This document shows positions 1 through 8,625 of a DNA stretch of 64,000 nucleotides, in pieces. How positions within the stretch are numbered: position 1 is the first letter of the stretch; each line of letters opens with the position of its first letter. Source of the stretch: Chloropicon primus (Eukaryota; Chlorophyta; Chloropicophyceae; Chloropicales; Chloropicaceae); assembly GCA_023205875.1 (NCBI GenBank), contig CP060763.1:434001-498000 (forward strand), given 5' to 3'. Both the position numbers and the translations under genes were made by a program. A model generated the notes under the pieces. It was given only the letters and a program-made list of their open reading frames with translations. It did not search any database and was not told the origin of the DNA.

Positions 1-46
1 ACTCCCGGACTTTGTTCGACCGCTCCATTGGCCGTCGTCAGCTTAC

Positions 47-859
47 CTTCTCCGCCAGGTGCCACTCCCAAATCGGCGTGAAGTCGCACTTCTCCAGCGT
101 CTTTATAACGTGGTTCTTCCCCAAGACAGCCTTCATGGCGTTCCAAGCGTTCTTCACAAAAGTTTGTTTCTTGAGGTACTCAGTCTCCCTCATCATCGCG
201 TAAGCCGTCATGACCTCCTCCTGCTCAGGGGTCAGATCGACAGCCTTGTTGTCGTAAAGCATCTTGACTCCGTGCGGCTTGTACTCCGGAGGGAAGAGCA
301 CACCCCAGTGTTGCAGCTTGGTCCACATTTGCTTCTTCCCCTTCCCTTCCGCCCCTTTGCCGTTCGCCCCCTTCGTCGTGGCCATTCTCTTGATCTTCGA
401 CTTGATCCCCTTGCCCTTGACCGTCTTCTTCTTCGCCACCCTCGACGCCGCCGCCGCAGAGGCCTTGAGCTTCTCGTCCTTCCTCTTCTTCTTGATCTTT
501 TCGTTTTTGATCTTTCTCAAAGTCTCGCTCCTTCCGCTGCTGCTGCCGCTGTAAACCGACTTCAACGACTTCTTGTCCGACGGAACCTTCTTCGATTGCT
601 GCGACGGCGGAGCGGGAAGCTTCGCCATCCTCGCAGCAAGCGGAACGTCATCACTATCACTGTCCGAGTCCTCCACCTTCTTGTCCCTTTTCTCTTCTTT
701 TTGGATCGGGATCGGGACAGAACCTTCGCCACCTGCGCTCCTTTTCGCGACAGGAGACGACGACGACGACAACTTTGCCTTCGAATCCACTGCGGTGTCA
801 CGCTCTCTCTTCACGGACACCATCTGTGCCAGCGGCACCTCTTCCGAGCTCGACGACAT
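47..859 (-). CDS. TOP1: DNA topoisomerase I (type IB), 5' exon only; gene runs off the window
   Basis: Nuclear enzyme that relaxes supercoils by nicking one strand. Only the first exon is present. It has a Lys/Ser-rich charged leader with two acidic motifs ending in EEVPLAQM and DDVPLAARM. The start of the conserved TOP1 DNA-binding domain follows: WTKLQHWGVLFPPEYKPHG, then YDNKAVDLTPEQEEV and KNAWNAMKAVL, ending with KCDFTPIWEWHL. This order matches the eukaryotic TOP1 N-terminal domain. The exon ends at 47 on a clean GTAAGC donor, so bases 1-46 are intron. The catalytic Tyr lies outside the window. I start at the ATG at 859. An in-frame ATG at 1027 would add 56 low-complexity residues and is less likely, because the next gene's stop is at 1220. 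Confidence 0.85.
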
Positions 860-1219
860 CCTCTCGCCCCCTCCACCCCCTTCGGTGGTGGCTCTCGCTC
901 TCTCGCTCTCTCTGCTCTGCTGCTCCTCATCGATGGAGGGAATGGAGGGTGGAGGATGGAGGGCGAGGACGGGGGTTGTGAATGGGAAGGGCGGTGCAGG
1001 TGACACACTTGCCTCTTCCTCTTTCATCTTTCGTTGGGCACTTCACTTGGAACGATTTCGTGTGCCATGGTGAGGAGGAAGAGTTGGGTCGTGTGGTGGA
1101 GTGTGGGTGGGCGAACCAAGGAGAAGAAAGTTAAGGTACAAGGAAAGCATATCCTTTTGTAATGATACACTACTAATGGCACAGCAGGGGGGCACCACCC
1201 ATCGCCCTCGGTCCCGGGA

Positions 1220-2121
1220 TCACGATTTTCGGATGGTCCAAACCTGGGTGACGTCCTTCTTCTGATCGGACGAGACCTTGCAGGAGGCGATGCCGTATCC
1301 CGCGGATTTGAGGAGCGCTTTGGTTCCATAAGCGTCAAAGGCTGTGGCCAACGGAAGGTATTTCTTGCTCGAGGAGTCGATCTCCACGTACTCCGTCCCC
1401 CACAGGGTCGCTGCCCCAGTGACACGAACAAGAAACGAGGAGCTCCCATCCAACTTGATGAAGTTATCGGCCAAGTCCGTCTGAACGCGAGGCGGGAGGT
1501 CCGAGACCGAAGCGCGAAGCGCGTAGCCCTTTCCGACCAGGTGATCCAGCCAGGCCTGAACCAACGCCTGGGGTCCAGACGCGGAAGCCACCCTGAGCTT
1601 CTCTGTGAGCGCCGCATCAACGGGAGGCAGGTTGGGCGCCGCAGAGGACTCCGCTTCAGCTTCAGGGGAAGGCGCTGCTCCGCCGCCCTCGTCAAAATCG
1701 ATCAAAGCTTCCGTGTTCACAGGCAAGGCGACCACGGACGAGTCCAAAATTCCAACGCCCAGGCGGGAGAGAATGCCGGAACCCACTCTGTCCTCAAAGT
1801 CAGAGATGAGGCTTTGGGACGCACCGGCCTCGGCCAACGTTTTGGCCGCGACGTGAAACAGACAGAAGCTGATGAAGTCGAGGTAGGAGCTGTTGGTGAG
1901 GTCGCCCACGGATGGCTGAAGGGGCTGAAGCGCGGCGATGTAATCCCCTTGCACCTGCTGCCGATACAGCCAGAACTCTTTCTGGAACGTTTGCATTGAA
2001 ACGAGTTCCAAGTCTTCCACGCTGCTGTACAAGGACCTCATGAAGGACACGGCCACGACATCGTTCACCGTCTTCCGAGGAAACTTCACGGCATCTGAAC
2101 GGAGTCGAGGCGTCAGCAAGG

Positions 2122-2163
<42 letters not shown>

Positions 2164-2376
2164 GTTTGCTTGGGACTCGTCATGGCATTTACCTGGCATC
2201 CTCTTGAACGGAAGTTCCAGGCCCAACGCCTCCGCCTCGGGCAGCCTCGTTGCGAAGGTGAAAGCCGGGAGACCCACGATCGATGTGACGAAGGCCCTCC
2301 TCGACGAACCCGCCGCCCATTGCCTCCGAGGCGGAGCCCCTCGCGGCCAACCTCCCGTCTTCGCCTTGGCTGCCAT
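1220..2376 (-). CDS. Predicted thylakoid-lumen protein of unknown function
   Basis: Two exons, 2193-2376 and 1220-2094, joined in phase 1. The 98-bp intron ends in a CT-rich tract. The N-terminus starts MAAKAKTGGWPRG and is rich in basic residues. It continues with SSRRAFVTSIVGLPAFTFATRLPEAEALG: a twin arginine, a hydrophobic stretch and an Ala-type cleavage site. That layout fits a stromal transit peptide followed by a Tat-type thylakoid signal. The mature part has a helical segment (FPRKTVNDVVAVSFMRSLYS, then SYLDFISFCLFHVAAKTLAEA), an acidic Pro/Ala linker and a C-terminal globular part. I do not recognise the family. Plastid location is inferred from the leader only. Confidence 0.7.
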
Positions 2377-2613
2377 CAGCCACAAAACTAATCTCGAGGG
2401 AGATCCTGGAGAGGAAAGGATCGAGGATTATGTTTTGCTATGTTTGGGGGCAAGGAGGAGTGTAATGTGGGACACGGGACGTCCGTGTGTGATGATGGAT
2501 CCTGTTCTTATTACGACGGGGATGTCGTCTGTCTCTTGCCCCTTTACTTCCGAGGACGAAAGCAAGCATCTGGTTTGAGTCGTTGATTAAGAAATTGTTT
2601 TGATTGATTTTGA

Positions 2614-4653
2614 TTAGGCCGCGACGGGGTCGACGATGTAGGCCAGGACGGCACCGTCGCCGACCTTGGTGTCCTTCTGGAGGCTCAGGCCGCTGATGAC
2701 GCCGTCCTTGCTGGCTCTGATGATGTACTCCATCTTCATGGCCTCAATGGCCAGAATGGCGTCCCCCTTCTTGAGCTCCATGCCGTCCTCGGCGAAGACC
2801 TGCACCACCCTTCCTGGCATGGGGGAGGTGATGGACTTCTTGCCGGACTGGTCCTCCTCCACCGTGTGGTCCACGGCGGGGAAAGCTGCAGCAAAGTGGC
2901 TGCCTCCGGAGAGGAACACGTGGATGGCCTCCTTGCCACTCGCGCCGTCCGCGACCGCAAAATCGCCTCTGTGCTGCTGGCCGTCGATTTCGATCTCGAA
3001 CTTGCTGTCGCTGAGGGTCAGCATGTTGGCGACCTGGCCCTCGACGATGACCTCTCCGCCCTTGCCGTACTCCACCTCCGTGACTACCGCGTCGTCGCCA
3101 TCCAACTCCACCTCGATCTCCCTCCTGTAGGAGATGCCAGTCCCCCTGAAACCGTCGGAGGCTCCCCAAGGGGAAGCCGCGGCAGCGGCGGAGGCACCCT
3201 CGATCTTGCACCTGAGGGCGAGGGCGAGGGCGAGCCAGTGTCGCCTCTCCGCCTCTCCGGCCTTGGCAAAGAGCTCCTTCTCGTGCTTTGGAATGAAGTT
3301 TGTCTCGATGTCCCCCTCCAAGAACTTTTCGTGCTTCATGATGGTCTGCAAGAACCCGACGTTGTTGGGGAGGTCGGCAATCTGCAGCTCGCCCAAAGCC
3401 TTCTGCATGCTGGTGATGGCCTCGGCCCTGTCCTTGCCCTTGGTGATCATCTTGGCGATCATCGGATCGTAGTAGTCCGTCACCGAGTCGCCCTGCCTGA
3501 CCCCGCTGTCCACCCTGACCTTGTCTGTGAGGGCGAACTCTGTCGTCTCCGGGGGAACCTTGAGCCTGAGCAGATCCCCGGTAGCGGGCAAGAAATCGTT
3601 GTAAGGGTTCTCGGCATACAGCCTCACCTCGACGGCATGGCCGTCACACTTCACGTCCTTCTGCTTGAAAGGCATCTCTTCCCCAGAGGCCACCCTGAGC
3701 TGAAGCTCTACCAGGTCGACTCCTGTGACGCTCTCGGAAACGGGGTGCTCGACCTGCAGCCTCGTGTTCATCTCCATGAAGTAGAACTCCCACGTGTCGG
3801 CATCCACGAGGAACTCGACGGTTCCGGCGTTCTCGTAACCCACCGCCCTCGCCGCGTCAATGGCAGCCTTGTGCAGCTGGTTCTGAAAGTCCTTGGTGAT
3901 GCCGAACGCCGGTGCTTCCTCTATGATCTTCTGGTGCCTTCTCTGAACAGAGCAGTCCCTCTCGTAAAAGTGAAGGATGTTGCCGTGGCCATCCGCGAGA
4001 ACCTGCACCTCGATGTGCCTGGGCTGGCCCACGTACTTCTCTAGCAGGACCCTCTGGTCTCCGAAGGAAGACAACGCCTCCCTCTGCGCCGACTGGATCG
4101 CATCGACGCACTCGTCCTCGCTCTGCGCGACCTTCATTCCCTTGCCGCCTCCGCCGAGGGCAGCTTTCACGAGCACGGGGAATCCGATCTTCTTGCACTC
4201 CTCCACCAGAGTCTCCAAAGACTGGTCGGACCCGTGGTACCCTGGGACCAAGGGCACACCCGCTTTCTCCATGATCACTTTGGACTCGATCTTATCGCCC
4301 ATGGCTCGGATTGCCGACGCCGGTGGCCCAACGAACTTGATGCCGTTGCTCGCGCAGTCTTGCGCAAAGTCAGTGTTCTCGGAAAGGAAACCGTACCCGG
4401 GATGGATGTGCGTTGCGCCCGTTCTCAGGGCCACGTCGATGATCCTATCCTTCCTGAGGTAGCTATCCTTGGCGGCAGCACTTCCGATGCAGAAAGCTTC
4501 GTCGGCGTACGTCACGTGCTTGGCCATCTCGTCGACCTTGGAGTAGACCGCGACCGTGGGCACCCCCAGCCTCCTCGCCGTCTTCATCACTCTGCATGCT
4601 ATCTCCCCTCGATTCGCCACGAGGAGCTTCCTCACTGCACCCAACTGGTTCAT
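2614..4653 (-). CDS. MCCC1: Methylcrotonoyl-CoA carboxylase alpha (biotin) subunit
   Basis: Biotin-dependent carboxylase subunit of leucine catabolism; it carboxylates biotin for transfer to 3-methylcrotonyl-CoA. The single exon encodes 679 residues. Seen in order are the biotin carboxylase core (KLLVANRGEIACRVMKTARR, the glycine loop GGGGKGMKVA, the active-site stretch EMNTRLQVEHPVSE) and VDSGVRQGDSVTDYYDPMIAK, which looks more like MCC than propionyl-CoA carboxylase. A C-terminal biotinyl domain has IEAMKMEY, with the biotin Lys near residue 640. PCCA is the main alternative. The ATG at 4653 leaves almost nothing before the catalytic domain, so no mitochondrial presequence is visible. Promoter boxes 90 and 267 bp upstream support this start. 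Confidence 0.88.
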   Translation of the reverse strand: MNQLGAVRKLLVANRGEIACRVMKTARRLGVPTVAVYSKVDEMAKHVTYADEAFCIGSAAAKDSYLRKDRIIDVALRTGATHIHPGYGFLSENTDFAQDCASNGIKFVGPPASAIRAMGDKIESKVIMEKAGVPLVPGYHGSDQSLETLVEECKKIGFPVLVKAALGGGGKGMKVAQSEDECVDAIQSAQREALSSFGDQRVLLEKYVGQPRHIEVQVLADGHGNILHFYERDCSVQRRHQKIIEEAPAFGITKDFQNQLHKAAIDAARAVGYENAGTVEFLVDADTWEFYFMEMNTRLQVEHPVSESVTGVDLVELQLRVASGEEMPFKQKDVKCDGHAVEVRLYAENPYNDFLPATGDLLRLKVPPETTEFALTDKVRVDSGVRQGDSVTDYYDPMIAKMITKGKDRAEAITSMQKALGELQIADLPNNVGFLQTIMKHEKFLEGDIETNFIPKHEKELFAKAGEAERRHWLALALALRCKIEGASAAAAASPWGASDGFRGTGISYRREIEVELDGDDAVVTEVEYGKGGEVIVEGQVANMLTLSDSKFEIEIDGQQHRGDFAVADGASGKEAIHVFLSGGSHFAAAFPAVDHTVEEDQSGKKSITSPMPGRVVQVFAEDGMELKKGDAILAIEAMKMEYIIRASKDGVISGLSLQKDTKVGDGAVLAYIVDPVAA

Positions 4654-4662
4654 CCTGGCCAC

Positions 4663-5467
4663 TAAAGCGTATCCCTCTCCTGGTACTTCGCGCGACCTTT
4701 CCCAGGACTCACGGCGTCAATTCCGTCGAGCGATGCGTCAATCGAAAGATCTAGAAATCTTCTTTCGGATAGAATCCCCCCCAAGCCCTTTGCGTCTCCA
4801 CCCGACCAACACACCCTCCTCCAATGCACCTCCCTCGCCTTGGTGCCGTCACTTTCCCTCCCCTGTCCTCTCTCCCCTCGCTCGCCCCGGACCTCAATTC
4901 CGTCAACCAAGGTATCAATTGAAAGATCTCGACAAGACCTTTCGTTTCGTGTTCTTCTTTGACCTCCACGTGCCGTTCCTCGCGCGGTATCGTCCAAGAC
5001 GCTCCCCCTTTGAACCCCCAAGTGCGTCGAGGTGCTGGCTGAGTTGGCCCTTTTCTCGCGCTGACGTGCCCTGACGCTGCCCCATGCATTTTGACAATTC
5101 CGCGGAGCAGAGACGAAATCCCTTTTCCAAAAGGAGAGAGAGAGGAGAGGAGAGGAGAACCTCGGGGGGGAATCCAATCCATCACAACGACGACGAGGGA
5201 AGGGAGGGGAGTCCAAGCCAGTGACGAGGTAGATTGCTGATTAGCACATCGGAATACGCAACTTTTGCAGCCGCCGGAGGGGAGGAGGATAGACGAAACG
5301 TCACCCCACTTGACATCTTGGACAACAAACCACCCAGGAGAGTAGGTTTGGAGGAGGATAGACGAAACGTCACCCCACTTGACATCTTGGACAACAAAAC
5401 ACCCAGGAGAGTAGGTTTGCACCATCCATCACAACCACAAGAGAGGGGAGTCCAAGCCAGTGACGAG
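4663..5467. promoter_or_regulatory. Divergent promoter region of MCC alpha (-) and ARL2BP (+), with two boxes
   Basis: No convincing coding region. Two copies of the dispersed promoter box read on the plus strand, that is antisense to the MCC gene. Their GAAAG cores lie at 4743 and 4920. Both are preceded by ATTCCGTC and followed by ATCT and a short purine stretch. They lie 90 and 267 bp from the MCC ATG. The right half (5178-5467) holds duplicated DNA that leads into ARL2BP, listed separately. Confidence 0.55.
5282..5419 (+). repeat. 69-bp direct repeat, two copies, in the ARL2BP leader
   Basis: A 69-bp unit beginning GAGGAGGATAGACGAAACG occurs twice head to tail, with starts 69 bp apart at 5282 and 5351, and is nearly identical. 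Because 69 is a multiple of three, the frame that continues into ARL2BP stays open through both copies and would encode a 23-residue repeat. No ATG precedes it in that frame. A flanking segment containing GTCCAAGCCAGTGACGAG occurs both before (near 5210) and after (near 5450) the repeat, so a larger block was duplicated. Confidence 0.85.
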
Positions 5468-6067
5468 ATGGTGATGCTGCCAGAGGAGGTGGAGGGCGAG
5501 ATTTTGGCGGGAGGGGAGGAGGACCTTGTTGTGGATCAAGATCAGGACGAGAGTTTCTTCGAAGTCGTGGACAGTGGGGAGCACCAGAACGAGCAGACGA
5601 ACCTGATTGACGCCGTGGTCGGAAAGCTCGAGGAGATCTTGGTGGACGAGATCTTTGAGACCGCGAGAATGGATTTTTGCCGGAGCAACTGCGGCGTCTT
5701 CGACGAGTCTGAGGAGAACAAGCTGGAGTACACCGCCCTGTTCCGAAACTTCTCCGAGCTGGTGGAGAAGACTTTGGAGGAGAGGCTCAAGGTGGAGTTC
5801 CCGCAATTCACGGTGCCGTGGTTCGTCGACATGTTGAAGGACAAGCCCTGCGACGGCGACGTGTTCGACATGCTCTTTGGTCTCACAGACTTCCAGGAGT
5901 TTAAGGAGATGATGGTGTCCTTCAAGAAGGAGAAAGAGGTCGAATCGGGCGAGCCCTCCAAGGAGATGGCAGTCTGCAGGATGAGGATCTACTCCGAGGA
6001 GCAAGAGGATGGCGACGCGAGGCCTGACCTGGACGACTTGGCTTCTGTCGTCCCCTTGGCGAACTAA
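5468..6067 (+). CDS. ARL2BP: ARL2-binding protein (BART domain)
   Basis: Effector of the small GTPases ARL2/ARL3, linked in animals to cilia and centrosomes. The 199-residue single-exon protein has an acidic N-terminus and then a BART domain at about residues 47-160. It shows LIDAVVGKLEEILVDEIF, SEENKLEYTALFRNF, FTVPWFVDML and GDVFDMLFGLTDFQEFKEMM, matching the human protein motif for motif. I chose the ATG at 5468 because it is the first in frame; the upstream frame is open but lacks an ATG. The tail after residue 160 is acidic and not conserved with the human protein as I recall it. Confidence 0.9.
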   Translation: MVMLPEEVEGEILAGGEEDLVVDQDQDESFFEVVDSGEHQNEQTNLIDAVVGKLEEILVDEIFETARMDFCRSNCGVFDESEENKLEYTALFRNFSELVEKTLEERLKVEFPQFTVPWFVDMLKDKPCDGDVFDMLFGLTDFQEFKEMMVSFKKEKEVESGEPSKEMAVCRMRIYSEEQEDGDARPDLDDLASVVPLAN

Positions 6068-6149
6068 AGACCTGAATCTTCCTCCTCGACAACAAGAAAG
6101 CAAGAATGAGGGAGAGGGAGAGAGGGAGAGAGGGAGAGAGGGAGGTGAG

Positions 6150-6400
6150 TCCCCTCCACATTGTAAACATACGTTAGATGGTCACACCACATTGCCCTGA
6201 TGAAGCAGCATCAACATCACCACCTCAGACTTCTTCACCACCTCATAGCATAGCATCGTCTCTTCCTCTCCTTTGGGACAAGAAGAAAGGAAAAAAAGAG
6301 TGAGAGCGCGACAGCGTGAGAGAGTTGATGACGGGAGAATTCCTCCACACTGCACGCCCAGGTGGTCCCCACATTGTCCCGATCAAGCATCACTCTCACT
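6150..6400 (+). repeat. Diverged tandem duplication with a period of about 185 bp, upstream of the gene at 6556
   Basis: The gap 6068-6555 contains no gene. Two similar stretches lie about 182-189 bp apart. CCTCCACATTG near 6153 matches CCTCCACACTG near 6342, and GATGAAGCAGCATC near 6199 matches GATCAAGCATC near 6381. GA-rich simple sequence precedes each. A weak match to the promoter-box core, CTTTCGTACG, lies at 6479, which is 77 bp before the next ATG. The layout parallels the paired promoter boxes at other genes. Confidence 0.5.
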
Positions 6401-6555
6401 CACTCTCCCTCCCTCCTCCATGAGAAGGAGGAGGAGCATCTTCATTTTTTCTCTCTCTCCAGACGAAGGACGAAGGCCCTTTCGTACGTTTCGGTTTCGG
6501 TTCAGAAGGGGAAGAGGAGGACGCGCGCGGCCAAGGGACGCGAGACGGGAGGATC

Positions 6556-6760
6556 ATGTACATCATCGACGTTGTTTTGATGCTCTTGCAGCCGACGCTG
6601 TACATCTTTTGGGGAGGCTTGACGCTTGCACACTTTCAGATTCTGTATCAGTACGCGTTGCACTGGCTTACGATGGCTTCGAAGAGCGAGTACACGAGCC
6701 CGTTTGCGGTAAGTGGGGCGTCCTTCCCGGATCGACTCTGGACTCTCCACTGACGGATCC

Positions 6761-6791
<31 letters not shown>

Positions 6792-6977
6792 GCTCTGCAG
6801 GTTTACTTTCAGACGATCACGGCCAACTTGGAGAGAGTGATGGGCGCGCCGAATGCGATGAAGTTCAACTTCACTCACGTTCTCCTGGCCTCTTTGCTCA
6901 TCGCGGCCCTCGTGAGCGTGGAGAAGCTGAGGATTATCATCGACAGGAGCATCGCTATGAAGTACAAGACGCAGTGA
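6556..6977 (+). CDS. Small membrane protein of unknown function, 109 residues
   Basis: Two exons, 6556-6708 and 6801-6977, join in phase 0. The 92-bp intron has GTAAGT at the 5' end and a CT run before the 3' CAG. The protein has two hydrophobic stretches, at about residues 5-38 and 78-98. They are separated by a short soluble segment with a Lys/Ser/Glu turn, and the tail is basic. There is no signal peptide. I do not recognise the family. Length and topology would fit a small organelle or endomembrane subunit. Clean splicing and an ATG at a sensible distance from a box-like core support its being real. Confidence 0.6.
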
Positions 6978-7201
6978 AGAGCGCTTGCCTTCCGAGGGAG
7001 GGAGCGAAAGGACTGGGAAGGCAACGTCCTTTGGTGGCGTCTCGCTCGGCTTGGGTGTGAGTCCAGCGGATTCGTGACGACCCTCGAGGGCGTCGGGCCG
7101 TCTGTTCTGCAACAAGAAAGGACTCGTGTAATACAATGTACTCCAGCTGACTGGATAGGTAAAACTGCTGTACAAAAAAAACAAAACAAAACAACTTGGT
7201 T

Positions 7202-7830
7202 TTACAGAAAACCAGCGAGGGAGGACAACGTGTCTTGCCGACAGTCCTGCGTTATCGTCGCTGGGCCCAGGTAGAGGTTCATGAGCTCGCTGTTGAGGGC
7301 CTCCGAGTGGACGGCGTTCTGGCGGCGCGGCCGGAAGAGAAGGAGAAGTCAGTCAGTCAGCCTGGGGTACGGTATGGCATGTAACCCAGCAGCGGCACTC
7401 ACCTTCTTCCTGCCGTCAATGAAAGTGGTCACGGTGCCATTCTTCGACGAGAGAGTAATCACTGTTCCCTTCCTGAACTTTTCGCCCTCGAACGCCTTTG
7501 AGAAGCTCTCAAAGCACTCGCCTTCCCCCCTCCTCCTCAGAGTGTCACCAATCTGGTCGTCTGTGAACGGCGCACGCGGCGGCAAACAGAGACAAGAGAG
7601 TCGGTCAGAAACAAGTCAATAGCGTCTCCCGTGGTCACTCACCCAGAGATTTCGAAATCTGCTTCCCGGTAGCCCTTGGGAACACGACCACAAGCCGGAT
7701 CACGTTCTTCCTGTTGCCGTCCAGCACGCCCTCGAGGAGCTTCTCTGGCGTGTTCTTCTTCTTGTCGCCGAAGACTCCCTTCTTCTGACGAGCGACGTCC
7801 CCCTGGAGACGCGCGATGAAAACGACACAC

Positions 7831-7862
<32 letters not shown>

Positions 7863-8343
7863 CTCAAGTCAGCGAGGGTTCGACCATCGCGAGGGACTGG
7901 ACTGGACTGGACCTCACCTTGTTCAAGTACACCCCAACAGCATACGCCGTGATCGCTGCTATCCCCGCGAGCCTCTTCTTCCGGACTCCGACACCCGCGA
8001 GGTCCACGCAGCTTGATCCTGATCGATCCCCTGCGAGGCAAACCGCCCCCGGGAAGCTCATCCCACTCCTCGGTTCTTTCTTTCCACCCTTCTTGACCTC
8101 CCGAATCACCCCTTTGCTCGTTCTCGCCCTCTCCCCTTTCCACGGCAACGAAGGCATCTTGGACTTCAAGTTCTCGTGGAGCTGGAGGGCTAGGCTCGCG
8201 GGCTTCGTCCTCAGCCACCGCTCCCTGCCTCCCACACCCTCCTCCCCTCCTTGCCCTTCGCCCTCTCCCTCTCGACCGCCCCTTCGCCTCATCCTCTCTG
8301 ACGCGAGATCTGATCTTCCGCAGCGTGGCTTCATCTCCCTCAT
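7202..8343 (-). CDS. Chalcone-isomerase-like protein
   Basis: Four exons: 7918-8343, 7643-7802, 7403-7560 and 7202-7318, 286 residues. All donors are GTGAG-type. The joined core runs from AVCLAGDRSGSSCVDLAGVG through RKKRLAGIAAITAYAVGVYL, then LVVVFPRATGKQISKSL and a C-terminal helix HSEALNSELMNLYLGP. This is the chalcone isomerase fold, as in CHI-like and fatty-acid-binding FAP proteins of plants and algae, and the bacterial-type Chalcone_3 family. Algae lack classical flavonoid synthesis, so fatty-acid binding is the better guess. The first about 95 residues are Gly/Arg/Glu-rich with no clear targeting signal. A later start (8334, or the Met before RRRGG) is possible. Confidence 0.72.
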
Positions 8344-8625
8344 GGCGTGATCTGGTCGAGTGTGATGGGACGTTTCACTTGGTTCCCCTCTCGAGAGGGG
8401 AGAGAGGGTTGGTGTGTGTGTGGGGGGTCATTCGCAGAGGTTTTGTCCAAGCAAGCTCTTCGTGCACCCACGACCGGACGTCCGTTGTAGGACTATTTCT
8501 CCAGGCCGGGAACGCGGCCAAGAGCAAAGGTGGTGTAGCGCATAAGAAGTCCTTGAGTTTGGGGAAAAAAGTAGTAGAATTACATGGATTACTCTGTAGA
8601 CAAAAAAAAAATCACGTTTTTCACT
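8344..8625. other. Gap between two minus-strand genes
   Basis: This holds the 3' end of the PYRP2-like gene and the 5' flank of the chalcone-isomerase-like gene. I see no box, repeat or open frame of note. A short GT-rich stretch lies near 8411 and an A8 run near 8602. Confidence 0.4.
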
